DNA from: Akebia trifoliata
Lineage: Eukaryota; Streptophyta; Magnoliopsida; Ranunculales; Lardizabalaceae
DNA: 64,000 nucleotides
Assembly (NCBI GenBank): GCA_017979445.1
Contig: JADQWC010000045.1
Coordinates: 169,630 to 233,629 of the forward strand
Reading direction: 5' to 3'
Each line of letters opens with the position of its first letter. Position 1 is the stretch's first letter. This document shows positions 1 to 8,640 of this stretch, piece after piece. The notes under the pieces were generated by a model. It worked only from the letters and a program-made list of their open reading frames with translations. It was not told the origin of the DNA and did not search any database. Both the position numbers and the translations under genes were made by a program.

Positions 1-382
1 AAAGGATTTTGAGGCTCAAAAACCCAAATGCCGCTTGTGTGGCATTTCATTTAAAATTTTTTCTTGAACTTTCTTCCCCATTTTGGATGATATTTCTTTT
101 TCTTTTGAATTTTTTCTCTTTTTAATTTTTTCTTTGTCGGGGAATCTATTTTTTTTATTTTGATGTGGTCAGGCCAGAAGTAACTTCTCAGGTTGCCTAC
201 GTACCCCAAATTTTTGGGATCAGACCAAAACGTAGTTCGGATCTTTCCCTCCCCTGGGTTAGGTAATCAGGCTAAGAAATAAAAGGCATAATTTTTCTCT
301 TTTTGAACAGGCTGCAAAGGAGTTGAGAAAGGAAATAAAGAACTAGGTGATAGGAAAATTCATTCGACCAAAAATGACCTCC
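1..382 (-). other. 3' untranslated region of element O with conserved stem-loop block
   Basis: This is non-coding sequence downstream of the pol stop codon. The block at about 170-240 recurs in I (5388-5458) and in H (28918-29000). It contains nested inverted repeats: CTACGT (197-202) pairs with ACGTAG (230-235), and inside them CCCAAA (205-210) pairs with TTTGGG (213-218). T-rich tracts surround it. Confidence 0.75.
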
Positions 383-1114
383 TTAAATGTAGTACCATTT
401 GATTTGGTCAAGGTTGGTTGGTTCTGGTAACTCAATTCCATCATGATCTTGAAGCCTGACAGCTTTTCCTGGTAATATTTTCTTGATGATGAACGGACCT
501 CCCCAATTTAGTTTGAACTTCCCTCTAGGGTCAAAGATAGGTGCTCGGTTCTCTTTGAGTACTAAATCTCCGACTTGTAAATGACGAGCCTTGATCTTTT
601 TATCGAATGCATGGACGACTCTTCTTTGATAAGCTTGCACGTGATATAAAGCTCTCTGTCGTTTTTCTTCGATCAAATTCAATTCTTCATACCGCTGGCG
701 AACCCAATCTGTTTCTGACAACTGACTTTCCAACAAGACCCTGAGAGATGGAATTTCCATTTCAACTGGCAAAACTGCTTCCATGCCATATACTAAGGAG
801 TAGGGAGTAGATCTAGTAGAGGATCGAATTGAAGATTGATATGCCCATAGTGCAAATGGCAGTTTTTCAGACCAATCTAGATGTGATTGACACATTTTCC
901 TGATGAAGGTCTTAAGATTCTTATTAGCTGCTTCGACTACTCCATTAGTCTGAGGGCGGTAAGGAGATGATTTGTGGTGTGAGATTTTGAACTTTGAACA
1001 CAAAGTAATAACCTCGGCTTTAAAATGTGACCCGTTATCAGAAATCAGTTCTGAAGATACCCCGTACCGGCTGATGATGTTCATTTGGATAAACTTTGCA
1101 ACTCGACACGTAGT
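383..1114 (-). pseudogene. Element O integrase, catalytic core end and C-terminal domain (3' piece)
   Basis: This is the C-terminal piece of the Ty3/gypsy integrase, split from its N-terminal piece (13624-14252) by element I. Visible are the second catalytic aspartate in the SDNGSHF motif, the glutamate in the PQTNG-VVEAANK motif, then the GPF-type C-terminal region (NWGGPFIIKK). The frame stays open from the insertion point to a stop at 383-385. The first residues read from the right-hand side (up to about 1126) come from the inserted LTR, so the true exon of O begins at 1114. Integrase inserts the cDNA into host chromatin in the nucleus; this copy cannot because it is split and also mutated in the N-terminal piece. 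Confidence 0.92.
1110..1114. other. Target-site duplication of element I, left copy (partner 13624-13628)
   Basis: The five bases left of element I are GTAGT and the five to its right (13624-13628) are GCAGT. That is one mismatch in a 5-bp duplication, the size expected for Ty3/gypsy integration. Removing the insert rejoins the integrase reading frame. Confidence 0.8.
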
Positions 1115-1272
1115 TGAAAGCGCCATCGATCCGCGGGGTGCGCGGATCCGCTTTTGACCCTTGAGGTTTGGGAGTCGCCACCTAGTTATTACGGTCTAGG
1201 AACCAAATTGACTCTACAATGGATAAAAAGAACTAATCTACTATAGAAATCTAAATCCGGGGATCATGTTAC

Positions 1273-1301
1273 GGGGTTGGAAGGTGTTAGGCACCAACCC
1301 C
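1273..1301 (-). other. Conserved LTR stem-loop, element I 3' LTR
   Basis: The plus strand shows GGGGTTGG, a 13-base loop AAGGTGTTAGGCA, then CCAACCCC, which is a perfect 8-bp stem. The same loop recurs in the LTRs of O, H, X and Y; in H and Y the stem has a different sequence that still pairs. It lies about 400 bases downstream of the TATA box in element sense, so it should be transcribed. Confidence 0.75.
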
Positions 1302-1712
1302 GCCCGGCCAATGCCGGTCTCTACTTATCCCAAATAGATCTACATTGCTAATGATAAACCTAGATTAAAAAAAATAAAAAAAAATTACCTTTGATCTGCA
1401 AAAGTGTTATTCCCTCAGATCTGGTGAGAATGGCTCCTTGTACCGTATTCCTTACTTCGTTTTGTCTCCGGATCTAATTTCTGATCTCCGAGGCAAGGTG
1501 TCTCCTTCTTGGATCTGGATGCTTCGGATTTGTGGTGGATTTTTGGGATGTTTTTAGGAGGTTTTTGGGTGATTTTTAGGCTAAAATCGGAGTAGGGGTG
1601 TTAGGGAAGGAGTTAAGGCTCCAAAATTAGGGTTCTGGAGGGGTTGTGGAGGCTTCTTCACCTACTTTTCCTAGGGTTTTTTCTTTGATACGAAAATAGG
1701 GTGTGGAGGCTC

Positions 1713-1724
1713 CTATTTATAAAG
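1713..1724 (-). promoter_or_regulatory. TATA box of element I 3' LTR
   Basis: The minus strand reads CTTTATAAATAG here, a strong plant TATA box. The same site is at 12521-12532 in the other LTR and at 24908-24919 and 27582-27593 in the LTR copies of element O. Transcription would start about 30 bases further along the minus strand, near 1685. Confidence 0.75.
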
Positions 1725-1777
1725 TTTTTAGAAGCATTTAGGGTTTGATTAGGGTTTCTTTTAGGGTTCAATTAGGG

Positions 1778-2037
1778 TTTTGACTTAGTCTTTAGGGTTT
1801 TAGGGTTTTGACTTTAGTCTTATAAGATTGACTTGATTAGTTTTAGATTAGGGTTGGATTTAGGGTTTTGACCTTAGTCTTATGAGATTGACTTGATTAG
1901 TTTTAGATTAGGGTTTTGATTTAGGGTTTTGACCTTAGTCTTATGAGATTGACTCGATTAGTACCTTGACTTCAGTCTTGCTTGATTGACTTTAATTTTG
2001 ACTTCAGTTTCACTTGATTGACTTTAATACCTTGACT
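1778..2037 (-). promoter_or_regulatory. W-box-like TTGACY cluster upstream of the LTR TATA box
   Basis: There are 12 copies of TTGAC in about 260 bp, every one followed by C or T, spaced through a degenerate tandem repeat (TTGACTTTAGTCTTATGAGA-like). TTGACY is the core recognised by WRKY transcription factors. The cluster lies directly upstream, in element sense, of the TATA box, where U3 enhancers sit. Equivalent clusters occur at about 12585-12845 and in the O LTRs. Regulation by WRKY proteins is inference. Confidence 0.55.
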
Positions 2038-2844
2038 TCAGTCTTGCTTGATTTACTTTTAATTTTTGGAGAACCCCCTTCTATTATATCTTTAATTCTT
2101 TGGACCCCCAAATGGAGGGGTCCTTAAAGAAATATCCCACGAACCCTCAACAATTTTGCCTGAGAGTCCAATTAATCGATTTTTTAGGTTCAACTTTTTA
2201 AATTAATTTCATTGATGTTTCACTTTAATTATTTAATGTTTTATTTATTAATTTCGAATTTTTTAATTATGAAAATTGTGAAATTACCGTTTTGCCATCG
2301 GAGAGGATTTTTTACGTTTTAAATCATTTTTCAATGTTCCAGGATGTTTTGGAATCAATTTTTCGTAAGGAATTCAATGGGAATGTTGGTTTTTGTCACT
2401 TATGAAGTTTTTTGTATGAAATGATCGTGAACTTTATGAGGGGTATTTTCGTAATTTTGTCAAATTTTGTGAAAATTGGCGAAGTGGTTTACTTGGTTTC
2501 GATTTGTTGTTTTATGTGTTTGAACGGATTTTTCTAAGCGTAATGTAGGCTCTAAGGTTGTTTTGAGGTTAGGGGTATTTTGGTAATTTAATCATTTTTA
2601 GTGATTTTTATCGTGAAGCTTCTTTTTGGTTTGCAAGATGATGATTTCTATGTTTCTGGGGTCGTATTTTCCTAGCGTAGCGTGGTTTCTAAGTTTTGTC
2701 AGTTCGAGATACCTCATTCGGATTTCTGAAACATATCTGGTAACAAAATAAAGCATTGGAATAGACATCCATCATTGGGAACCTTTGCGATCGGGTTGAC
2801 GACTTGATTAATCAGGCGGATGCAAAAATGAGGTGTCTACAGAT

Positions 2845-2854
2845 GCCCCTCTTT
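2845..2854 (-). other. Polypurine tract of element I
   Basis: The minus strand reads AAAGAGGGGC, ending three bases before the start of the 3' LTR. This is the usual position and composition of the primer for plus-strand DNA synthesis, and it fixes the minus orientation of the element. Confidence 0.75.
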
Positions 2855-3118
2855 GGCAGAGGGTTGAAGCAAACTAGATAGCAAATCTATCTTTGTAGAT
2901 TAGTGCGATATCCGAATGCCAAAGCTAGTGACAGTTCATTTTGCAGCCTGATTTAACAATTCGTCGGGGTATTCGGATCATTGAGGGTAAAGCTCTCCTC
3001 GAGTTAAAAGATTGTCAGGTCCTTGAGCAAGAGCTCTCACTGACAGTGTCAGATCCTTAAATTTTAGAGAATTCCCCCTGACTAAAAAATGCAAATGTGC
3101 AAGTGTGTGCACTGTGTG

Positions 3119-3224
3119 AAACTGAGTAAAACCTGAGCATAAATTGAGCATAGTCTGAGTATAAACTGAGCATAATTTGAATATAAACCGAACATAATTT
3201 GAATATAATATGAGCATAAACTGA
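3119..3224 (-). repeat. Short degenerate CTGAGCATAA repeats next to the minisatellite
   Basis: A 10-12-bp motif (CTGAGCATAA and variants such as TTGAGCATAG and TTGAATATAA) recurs about eight times. The same 10-mer is the joint between the 34-bp units that follow, so this tract may be the seed, or an eroded edge, of the larger array. Confidence 0.6.
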
Positions 3225-3734
3225 GCATAATTCCGAGAAAACCCTCGGCGGCATCTGAGCATAGTTCCAAGAAAACCCTTGGCGGTAACTGAGCATAGTT
3301 CCGAGAAAACCCTCGGCGGCATCTGAGCATAGTTCCGAGAAAACCCTCGGCGGTAACTGAGCATAGTTCTGAGAAAACCCTCGGCGGTATCTGAGCATAG
3401 TTCCGAGAAAACCCTCGGCGGTAACTTAGCATAGTTCCGAGAAAACCCTCGGCGGTATCTGAGCATAGTTCCGAGAAAACCCTCGGCGGCATCTGAGCAT
3501 AGTTCCGAGAGAACCCTCGGCGGCATCTGAGCATAGTTCCGAGAAAACCCTCGGCGGTAACTGAACATAGTTCCGAGAAAACCCTCGGCGGTAACTGAGC
3601 ATAGTTCCGAGAAAACCCTCGGCGGTAACTGAGCATAGTTCCGAGAAAACCCTCGGCGGCATCTGAGCATAGTTCCGAGAAAACCCTCGGCGGTAACTGA
3701 GTATAGTTTCGAAAAAACCCTCGGCGGTAACTGA
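3225..3734 (-). repeat. 34-bp minisatellite, subfamily A, 15 units
   Basis: Fifteen 34-bp units tile these 510 bases. Each begins GCATAGTTCCGAG and ends CTCGGCGG plus TAACTGA, CATCTGA or TATCTGA. CCGAG and CTCGG pair across a 6-base loop. One unit (3259-3292) has CCAAG and CTTGG instead, so both arms changed together. The array lies in the 3' untranslated region of element I; tandem repeats in this region are a known property of Tat-lineage elements. The minus strand has no stop codon in any frame over long stretches, which creates spurious open frames. Confidence 0.93.
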
Positions 3735-4161
3735 GCAAAATCCAAGATAACCCTTGGCGGAGACTGAGAAAAATCCAAGATAACCCTTGGCGGCATCTGC
3801 GCAAAATCCAAGATAACTCTTGACGGAAACTGAGCAAAATCCAAGATAACCCTTGGCGACAACTGAGCAAAATCCAAGATAACCCTTGGCGGCATCTGAG
3901 CAAAATCCAAGATAACCTTGGCGGAGACTGAGCAAAATCCAAGATAACCCTTGGCGGCATCTGAGCAAAATCCAAGATAACCCTTGTAGAGACTGAGCAA
4001 AATCCAAGATAGCCCTTGGCGGTATCTGAGCAAAATCCAAGATAACCCTTGGTGGAGACTGAGCAAAATCCAAGATAACCCTTGGCGGCATCTGAGCAAA
4101 ATCCAAGATAACCCTTGGCGGCATCTGAGCAAAATCCAAGATAACCCTTGGCGGAAACTGA
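3735..4161 (-). repeat. 33-bp minisatellite, subfamily B, 13 units
   Basis: Thirteen units of 33 bp (two of 32) share the form GCAAAATCCAAG, ATAACC, CTTGGCGG plus a variable six-base tail. CCAAG and CTTGG form the hairpin in place of the CCGAG/CTCGG of subfamily A. The boundary between subfamilies is abrupt at 3734/3735, which indicates two separate amplifications of related units. Confidence 0.92.
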
Positions 4162-4885
4162 CTGAGTAAAACTGAGAACAAAGAAATAAATCTGGGAGAG
4201 AAACGATTTAAAATGAGTCTGGAGAAGAGTAGTTGAATCTGGGAATGAATAAATTTGGGACAAAATGGATGTCCTATCTCCTATGTGAGATTCAGAATGC
4301 ATTTGTTTGAACCTCAAGGTTTTAAAAAAGTTTTGTAAATTTAAAATCTGAGTTTGAACCTCAAGAGTTTTTTGAAAAACTGTTATTAAGAGGGTAACAT
4401 TAAGTTTGGAGTTCTCATTATCTTTTAGGATTAACATTGCTCAAAAACAAAATGTCCCTAGTTTGACAATAAACATGGCATTGAACACATCATAAAGAAG
4501 ATGCCCCTGGTATAAGGAGGAAATTACATATCTAGATGAAAAAGAAAAATGCCCCTGGTATGAAGATTTGAAATATTTGATTACCACAAGCGCAATAAAG
4601 ATTCAACTTTTAATTTTGATTAATTTTATTAAAGATTTTGAGTCAAGCTCAAGAGAACAAAATATTTCCTTTTGAGACTCATCATAGAATTCACCATTCT
4701 CTCCATTGGTTTACTTGGGGACGTAAGAATTTTCAGATCGATCGTAGACAAGATACTTGTGGCTTCTGAATCTATGCCTGGTTTAAGCTGAGTATTGAAC
4801 TTGATTATTCGGATTTCTGACGTTTCGGCTCGAACTGCTCTCAGCTTGGGATTTTCTTCTGTTTTTTTTTTTTTTTTTTTTTTTT
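4162..4885 (-). other. 3' untranslated region of element I, non-repetitive part
   Basis: I see no coding sequence. A duplicated phrase ATGCCCCTGGTAT occurs at about 4500 and 4550. The right edge is a run of T (about 4861-4885). The region separates the minisatellite from the 51-bp repeats. Confidence 0.5.
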
Positions 4886-5110
4886 TGCTCTAATTTTTGC
4901 CTAGATCGCCTTTCCAGGTTTTCAATCTATCGAGCTTGCTCTAACTTTTGCCTAGATCGCCTTTTCAGGTTTTCAATCTAGCAAGCTTACAATTTTTTCT
5001 TTTTTCCTTGCTTTGATTGTTACCAAGGTTATCATTTCAGATTTTTTACCTCGCAAGCTTGCCTTAATTTTTGCCTAAGTTGCCCTTTTGGATTTTCAAC
5101 CTAGCAGGCT
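4886..5110 (-). repeat. About 51-bp degenerate tandem repeat in element I 3' region
   Basis: Units carry TTTTTGCCTAGATCGCC, then TTCAGGTTTTCAATCTA and a GCAAGCTTGC-like joint. Two close copies and one or two weaker ones are visible. A related unit starts element H at 28531, so the repeat predates the split of these elements. Confidence 0.65.
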
Positions 5111-5599
5111 CTTTTTTTTCTTCCTGTCTGAACTTCTGGAGTTGCTGTCTGATCATGCTTTGCTATTTTCCTTGACTTTTCGCACGGTACTTAGGAGGAC
5201 TTTCATGGGTAAGCTTAGGACTGGGTATAAAAAGAAAGGGATTTTGAGGCTTAAAAACCCGAATGCCCCTTGTGTGGCATTTCTTTTATTTTACTTTAAA
5301 TTTTCTTCCCCATTCTTTTGAATTTTTTTTTCTTTTTAGATTTTTTCTTCATCGGGGAATCTATTTTTTTTTTTTTGGTGTGGTCGGGCCTGAAGTAACT
5401 TCTCAGGTTGCCTACGTACCCCAAATTTTTGGGATCAGACCAAAACGTAGTTCGGATTTTTCCCTCCCCTAGGTTAGGTGAACGGGCTGAGAAAGAAAAA
5501 GGCATAATTTTTTTTTTTTTTTGAAAATACTACAAAAGGGTTGAGAAAGGATATATTGAACTGGGTAATAGGAGAATTGATTCGGCCAAAGATGGCCTC
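5111..5599 (-). other. 3' region of element I after pol, with the conserved stem-loop block
   Basis: It aligns with 1-382 of element O. The conserved block has CTACGT at 5412-5417 pairing with ACGTAG at 5445-5450, enclosing CCCAAA and TTTGGG. T-rich runs give short spurious open frames on both strands. Confidence 0.65.
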
Positions 5600-6320
5600 C
5601 TTAAATGTAGTACCGCTTGATCTGGTCAAGGTTGGTTGGTTCTGGTAGTTCACCTCCATCATGATCTTGAAGTCTGACGACTTTTCCAGACAGTATTTCC
5701 TTAATGAATGATTTTTTCAATTTAGACTTTCTCTATAATCGAGGAGGAGTGTTCAATTTTCTTTGAAGTCTGATAGTTAAATCTTTGACTTGTAAATGAT
5801 GAGCTTTGACCTTCTTTTCAAATACACGGTGACTCTTCTTAGATAAGCTTGCACATGGTACAGGGCTTTAACTCGTTTTCTTCGATCAAGTTTAATTCTT
5901 CATATGCTGACGAACCAAATCTGTTTCTAACAAATGATTTTCCAACAAGACCCTGAGAGACGAAATTTCCATTTCAACTGGCAAGACTGCTTCCATGACA
6001 TACACTAAGGAGTAGGGAGTAGCTCCACTAGAGGATCGAATTGAAGTTCGATATGTCCATAGCGTGAATGATAATTTTTCTGACCAATCTCGATGTGATT
6101 GTCACATTTTCCTGATGATAGTCTTGAGACTCTTACTGACTGCTTCAACCGTTCCATTGATCTGAGAATGGTAGGGGGATGATTTGTGCTTCCGGATCTT
6201 CAACTTTAAATATAGAGTAATGATTTATGCTTTGAAGTACGACCCATTATCAGAGATTAGTTCAAAAGGTACCCCCATATCGACTGATAATATATGATTT
6301 GAAACTCAAGATGTAGTGAG
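5600..6320 (-). pseudogene. Integrase remnant of element I (C-terminal half)
   Basis: This matches 383-1100 of element O along its length at the DNA level, including the tail near the WYY end and the part encoding the VLPVEMEI-like region. It has many frameshifts and no long frame. It ends near 6320, where similarity to integrase stops and pre-RT sequence begins, so RT, both RNase H domains and the start of integrase are missing here. It is non-functional. Confidence 0.75.
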
Positions 6321-6349
6321 GATAGCACTGATACATCTTCTTTGATTCC

Positions 6350-6930
6350 ATTGATATAGACGAGTATCCATTCCATGTTGAACAACACCCAAGCTTGTAC
6401 CTAGCATACCCTCATATGATCACACGAACAAGTCTTTTGAAATTTTTGAGTCAATTCATTATCCCCTCGTATTCCTTTAGGGATAAGATGGTTTCTATTT
6501 GAATCTCTTTAGGAATTATTTTTTGTTTCGAGGTCAAAGACCTTTCCTTTCTCGATTAAAGGTTGAGCCCGACTCTTATCTTCTTGTTCAGAAACGAAAT
6601 CTATCAAATTATTAGTTAATTCGTTAATGCGCTCGAGGTATTCAAAAATTTCTTTTATCCAATCAATTTCAGATGGGGCAACAGACACCTCTATAGACTC
6701 GATGAACTAACTTGACTCAATAGGAAAGAATAGACTCAATTTAAGGAAGACATGACCTTGTTGGAAAAAAGGTTTCGAGCTAACCCAAATGACTCACGAA
6801 AACTCAAGACAAGTACCCACACGAGTTTGATTAAGACTGAGGACTGAGATATTGCTTACAACCGGTAGGATTGAAGCACTATACTCTTCAAAGAACAACT
6901 GGACGATGTTGAGAAATTTTGAGGTCATTT
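6350..6930 (-). pseudogene. Relic of the protease-RT connector in element I
   Basis: DNA similarity runs in parallel with about 15980-16620 of element O (for example the TCCTCATA/GATCACACGAACA area against 16033-16060, and the gaacaactggacgatg area against 16600). No open frame survives. It is joined on the left directly to integrase and on the right directly to a gag-start relic, marking two internal deletions. Confidence 0.6.
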
Positions 6931-7121
6931 CTGACTGTTGACTTGATATTGACGTTTACTCTAACTGACTGGATTTACAACCCTAGCTAGGCAATGGACG
7001 ATTGAACTTAGATACAATGATAACCCTTAAACCTTTTTGAAGGTGAATTTAACCAATTTCAGTGTCACCCCCTTGATAACATTTTTAAAAATCATTTTAT
7101 TGAGGTTTGTGCACCAATCCA
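6931..7121 (-). pseudogene. Relic of the gag start and ORF1-gag spacer in element I
   Basis: It is similar to 19530-19690 of O, which covers the first codons of gag and the spacer after ORF1. Everything between this point and the connector relic (the rest of gag, and the protease) is absent from I. Confidence 0.6.
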
Positions 7122-7233
7122 TTAATTAATCCATTCACACAATGAGTATTTGAAAAGGAAATAAATATTTACTCCAAAAAGAAAGATAGTTTTATTGAAA
7201 ATGATAAACAATATATCCTTATTAAAACATCTT

Positions 7234-8459
7234 TCAACCAATTTGTTTTGAACTATTTTTACATGGACGCTTGGCTTTGTCTTGATGGTCATCAGGGTTG
7301 TTGTCAGGCTTGACCCTCTTGGCTCTAACAACTGGCTCTCTGAATTCTGCTGGTCCATCTGGATACCCTAAGGTGCACATGTTCCAGGCTTTCTCAATGA
7401 GGTATACTAACTTTTCAGTCAATGGCACGGGGGGAAAGAAAGCTTTGTGCTGAGGTAAAGATAACTCTGTAGGCACGTCGTATTGTTCTGGGATCAGATT
7501 AGGATGGTAAAAAGACGTTTCTTCTAAACCAATCAGACGGACATAGTATGATCCTTTGGTTCCTAGAACAGGGGGATCAGTCATCCACCAAGGGCACCTA
7601 AAACCAATATGACAGGCAAGGCGATAGTCTAACCATTTGCTCCAAGCTTTGACTGAGTTGTGACGCACTAACAGGTTTCTCTTGAAAAAGTGTTCTGGTC
7701 CATATTAGAGGTTTGAGGGAACCTCTACGATTTTGAGACGGTCACAAAGCCACATAGAGAGTAAGTAGGGGCTTCCTTTGAAGCTTTCCCGCTCACCATT
7801 TTTATGGCATCTAAACATGTGAAAGTTTCGGCTAGGATGAGAGGTACTGGGTTGACTTTCCTTGAGAGCTGAGAGGCTAGATCTATGAAGGACTCAGGGA
7901 TAGTTTGGCCATCACTATTGGAGGTCAGTGTGTATTGGGTTAGGATTCCTAGGCACAATCGATAATCTTTAGTAGCTCGCAAGGCTTCGGGTTTTACATT
8001 GATAGGGTGACTGCGGGAGCGATACGGGCCCAGTAAAGGTACTAAGTTCAATCTTCTATTATGAACTAAGGCCTTGGCTTCTTCCTTGGAAATGTTTAAT
8101 CCTGTGGCGAGTTTACCAGAATATCCGGTCTTCAATGAGGGCCTGACTAAAGGTCCTGAAGTGGATATCCTCATGATGTCGCAATGATCCTCGTGAGTGG
8201 GGCACAAATGCATATACCCTATATGGAATATATGAAGGTGGGGGTTCCATCGCTTAGCCATAGCATGTAAGAGGTTCCAGTCTATCTCAAACTCATGGAA
8301 GTAAAGAGCACTCCTCAACATGAATCTCTCAAAATTGATCTTCTCTACAGGGTGCATCCCTACAATGGTCGTTTTGACTAACTGTTCGATTGGATTGTCG
8401 CCTGCGACTGCATCCTTGTTTGATACAAAAGGGTATTTTAGTACTTTTCCAAGGTCCAT
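7234..8459 (-). pseudogene. ORF1 of element I (Ogre-type extra ORF, plant mobile domain-like)
   Basis: This open frame upstream of gag is typical of Ogre-like elements; its role is not known. The start at 8457-8459 opens MDLGKVLKYPFVSN, and 244 residues are read before a stop near 7725. Comparison with ORF1 of element O shows that one T is missing in the run near 7800, which shifts the frame after DAIK; the correct frame would continue as a WLCDRLK-type segment. A second lesion is a TAA codon near 7706 where O has GAA. The frame reopens at 7668 and ends at 7234 after a basic tail (AKRVKP, KAKRPCK). The sequence resembles the aminotransferase-like plant mobile domain, which I recognise only by its general pattern. 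Confidence 0.72.
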
Positions 8460-8640
8460 GTAAAAAGATCAGTTTTTTATCTTCTTTTGGAAAATCTTGT
8501 TCTTATGGAAAATATTTTCTGAAAAATATTTTTTCTTGGAAAATATTTTTTCTAGAGAACACTTCTTTTTGGAAGACATTCTTTTCTAGAAAATATTTTC
8601 CTTTTCGTAAATTATTTGTCTTCTTTTGAAAATTTGATTT
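8460..8640 (-). repeat. AT-rich palindromic repeats just upstream of ORF1, element I
   Basis: GGAAAATATTTTC-like units recur about six times at roughly 20-25-bp spacing, and the core GAAAATATTTTC is itself a palindrome. The homologous tract in element O is at 21050-21235. It lies immediately before the ORF1 start codon in element sense. Confidence 0.6.

Larger units (their letters stand above)
1115..2841 (-). repeat. 3' LTR of element I (1727 bp)
   Basis: In element sense it starts TGTAGACACC at 2841 and ends CTTTCA at 1115, with TG...CA termini. The partner LTR is 11921-13623, and the two differ only by scattered substitutions and small indels. A TATA box lies at 1713-1724. Upstream of it (higher coordinates) are TTTAGGG-like and TTGACY-rich repeats; downstream is the conserved stem-loop at 1273-1301. 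Confidence 0.95.

Noticed and set aside
1738..1960. Interstitial telomere (TTTAGGG)n
   Set aside because: Motifs are interrupted and irregular, and they recur at the same place in every LTR of I and O, so they belong to the LTR.
3225..4161. CRISPR-like array
   Set aside because: Units are contiguous without unique spacers, and the context is a plant retrotransposon.
2978..4437. Long minus-strand open frames of 251-451 residues with repeated RGFSRNYAQ-like peptides
   Set aside because: They lie in different frames over the same 33/34-bp repeats. The unit simply lacks stop codons and the frame rotates with unit length, so they are artefacts of the minisatellite.
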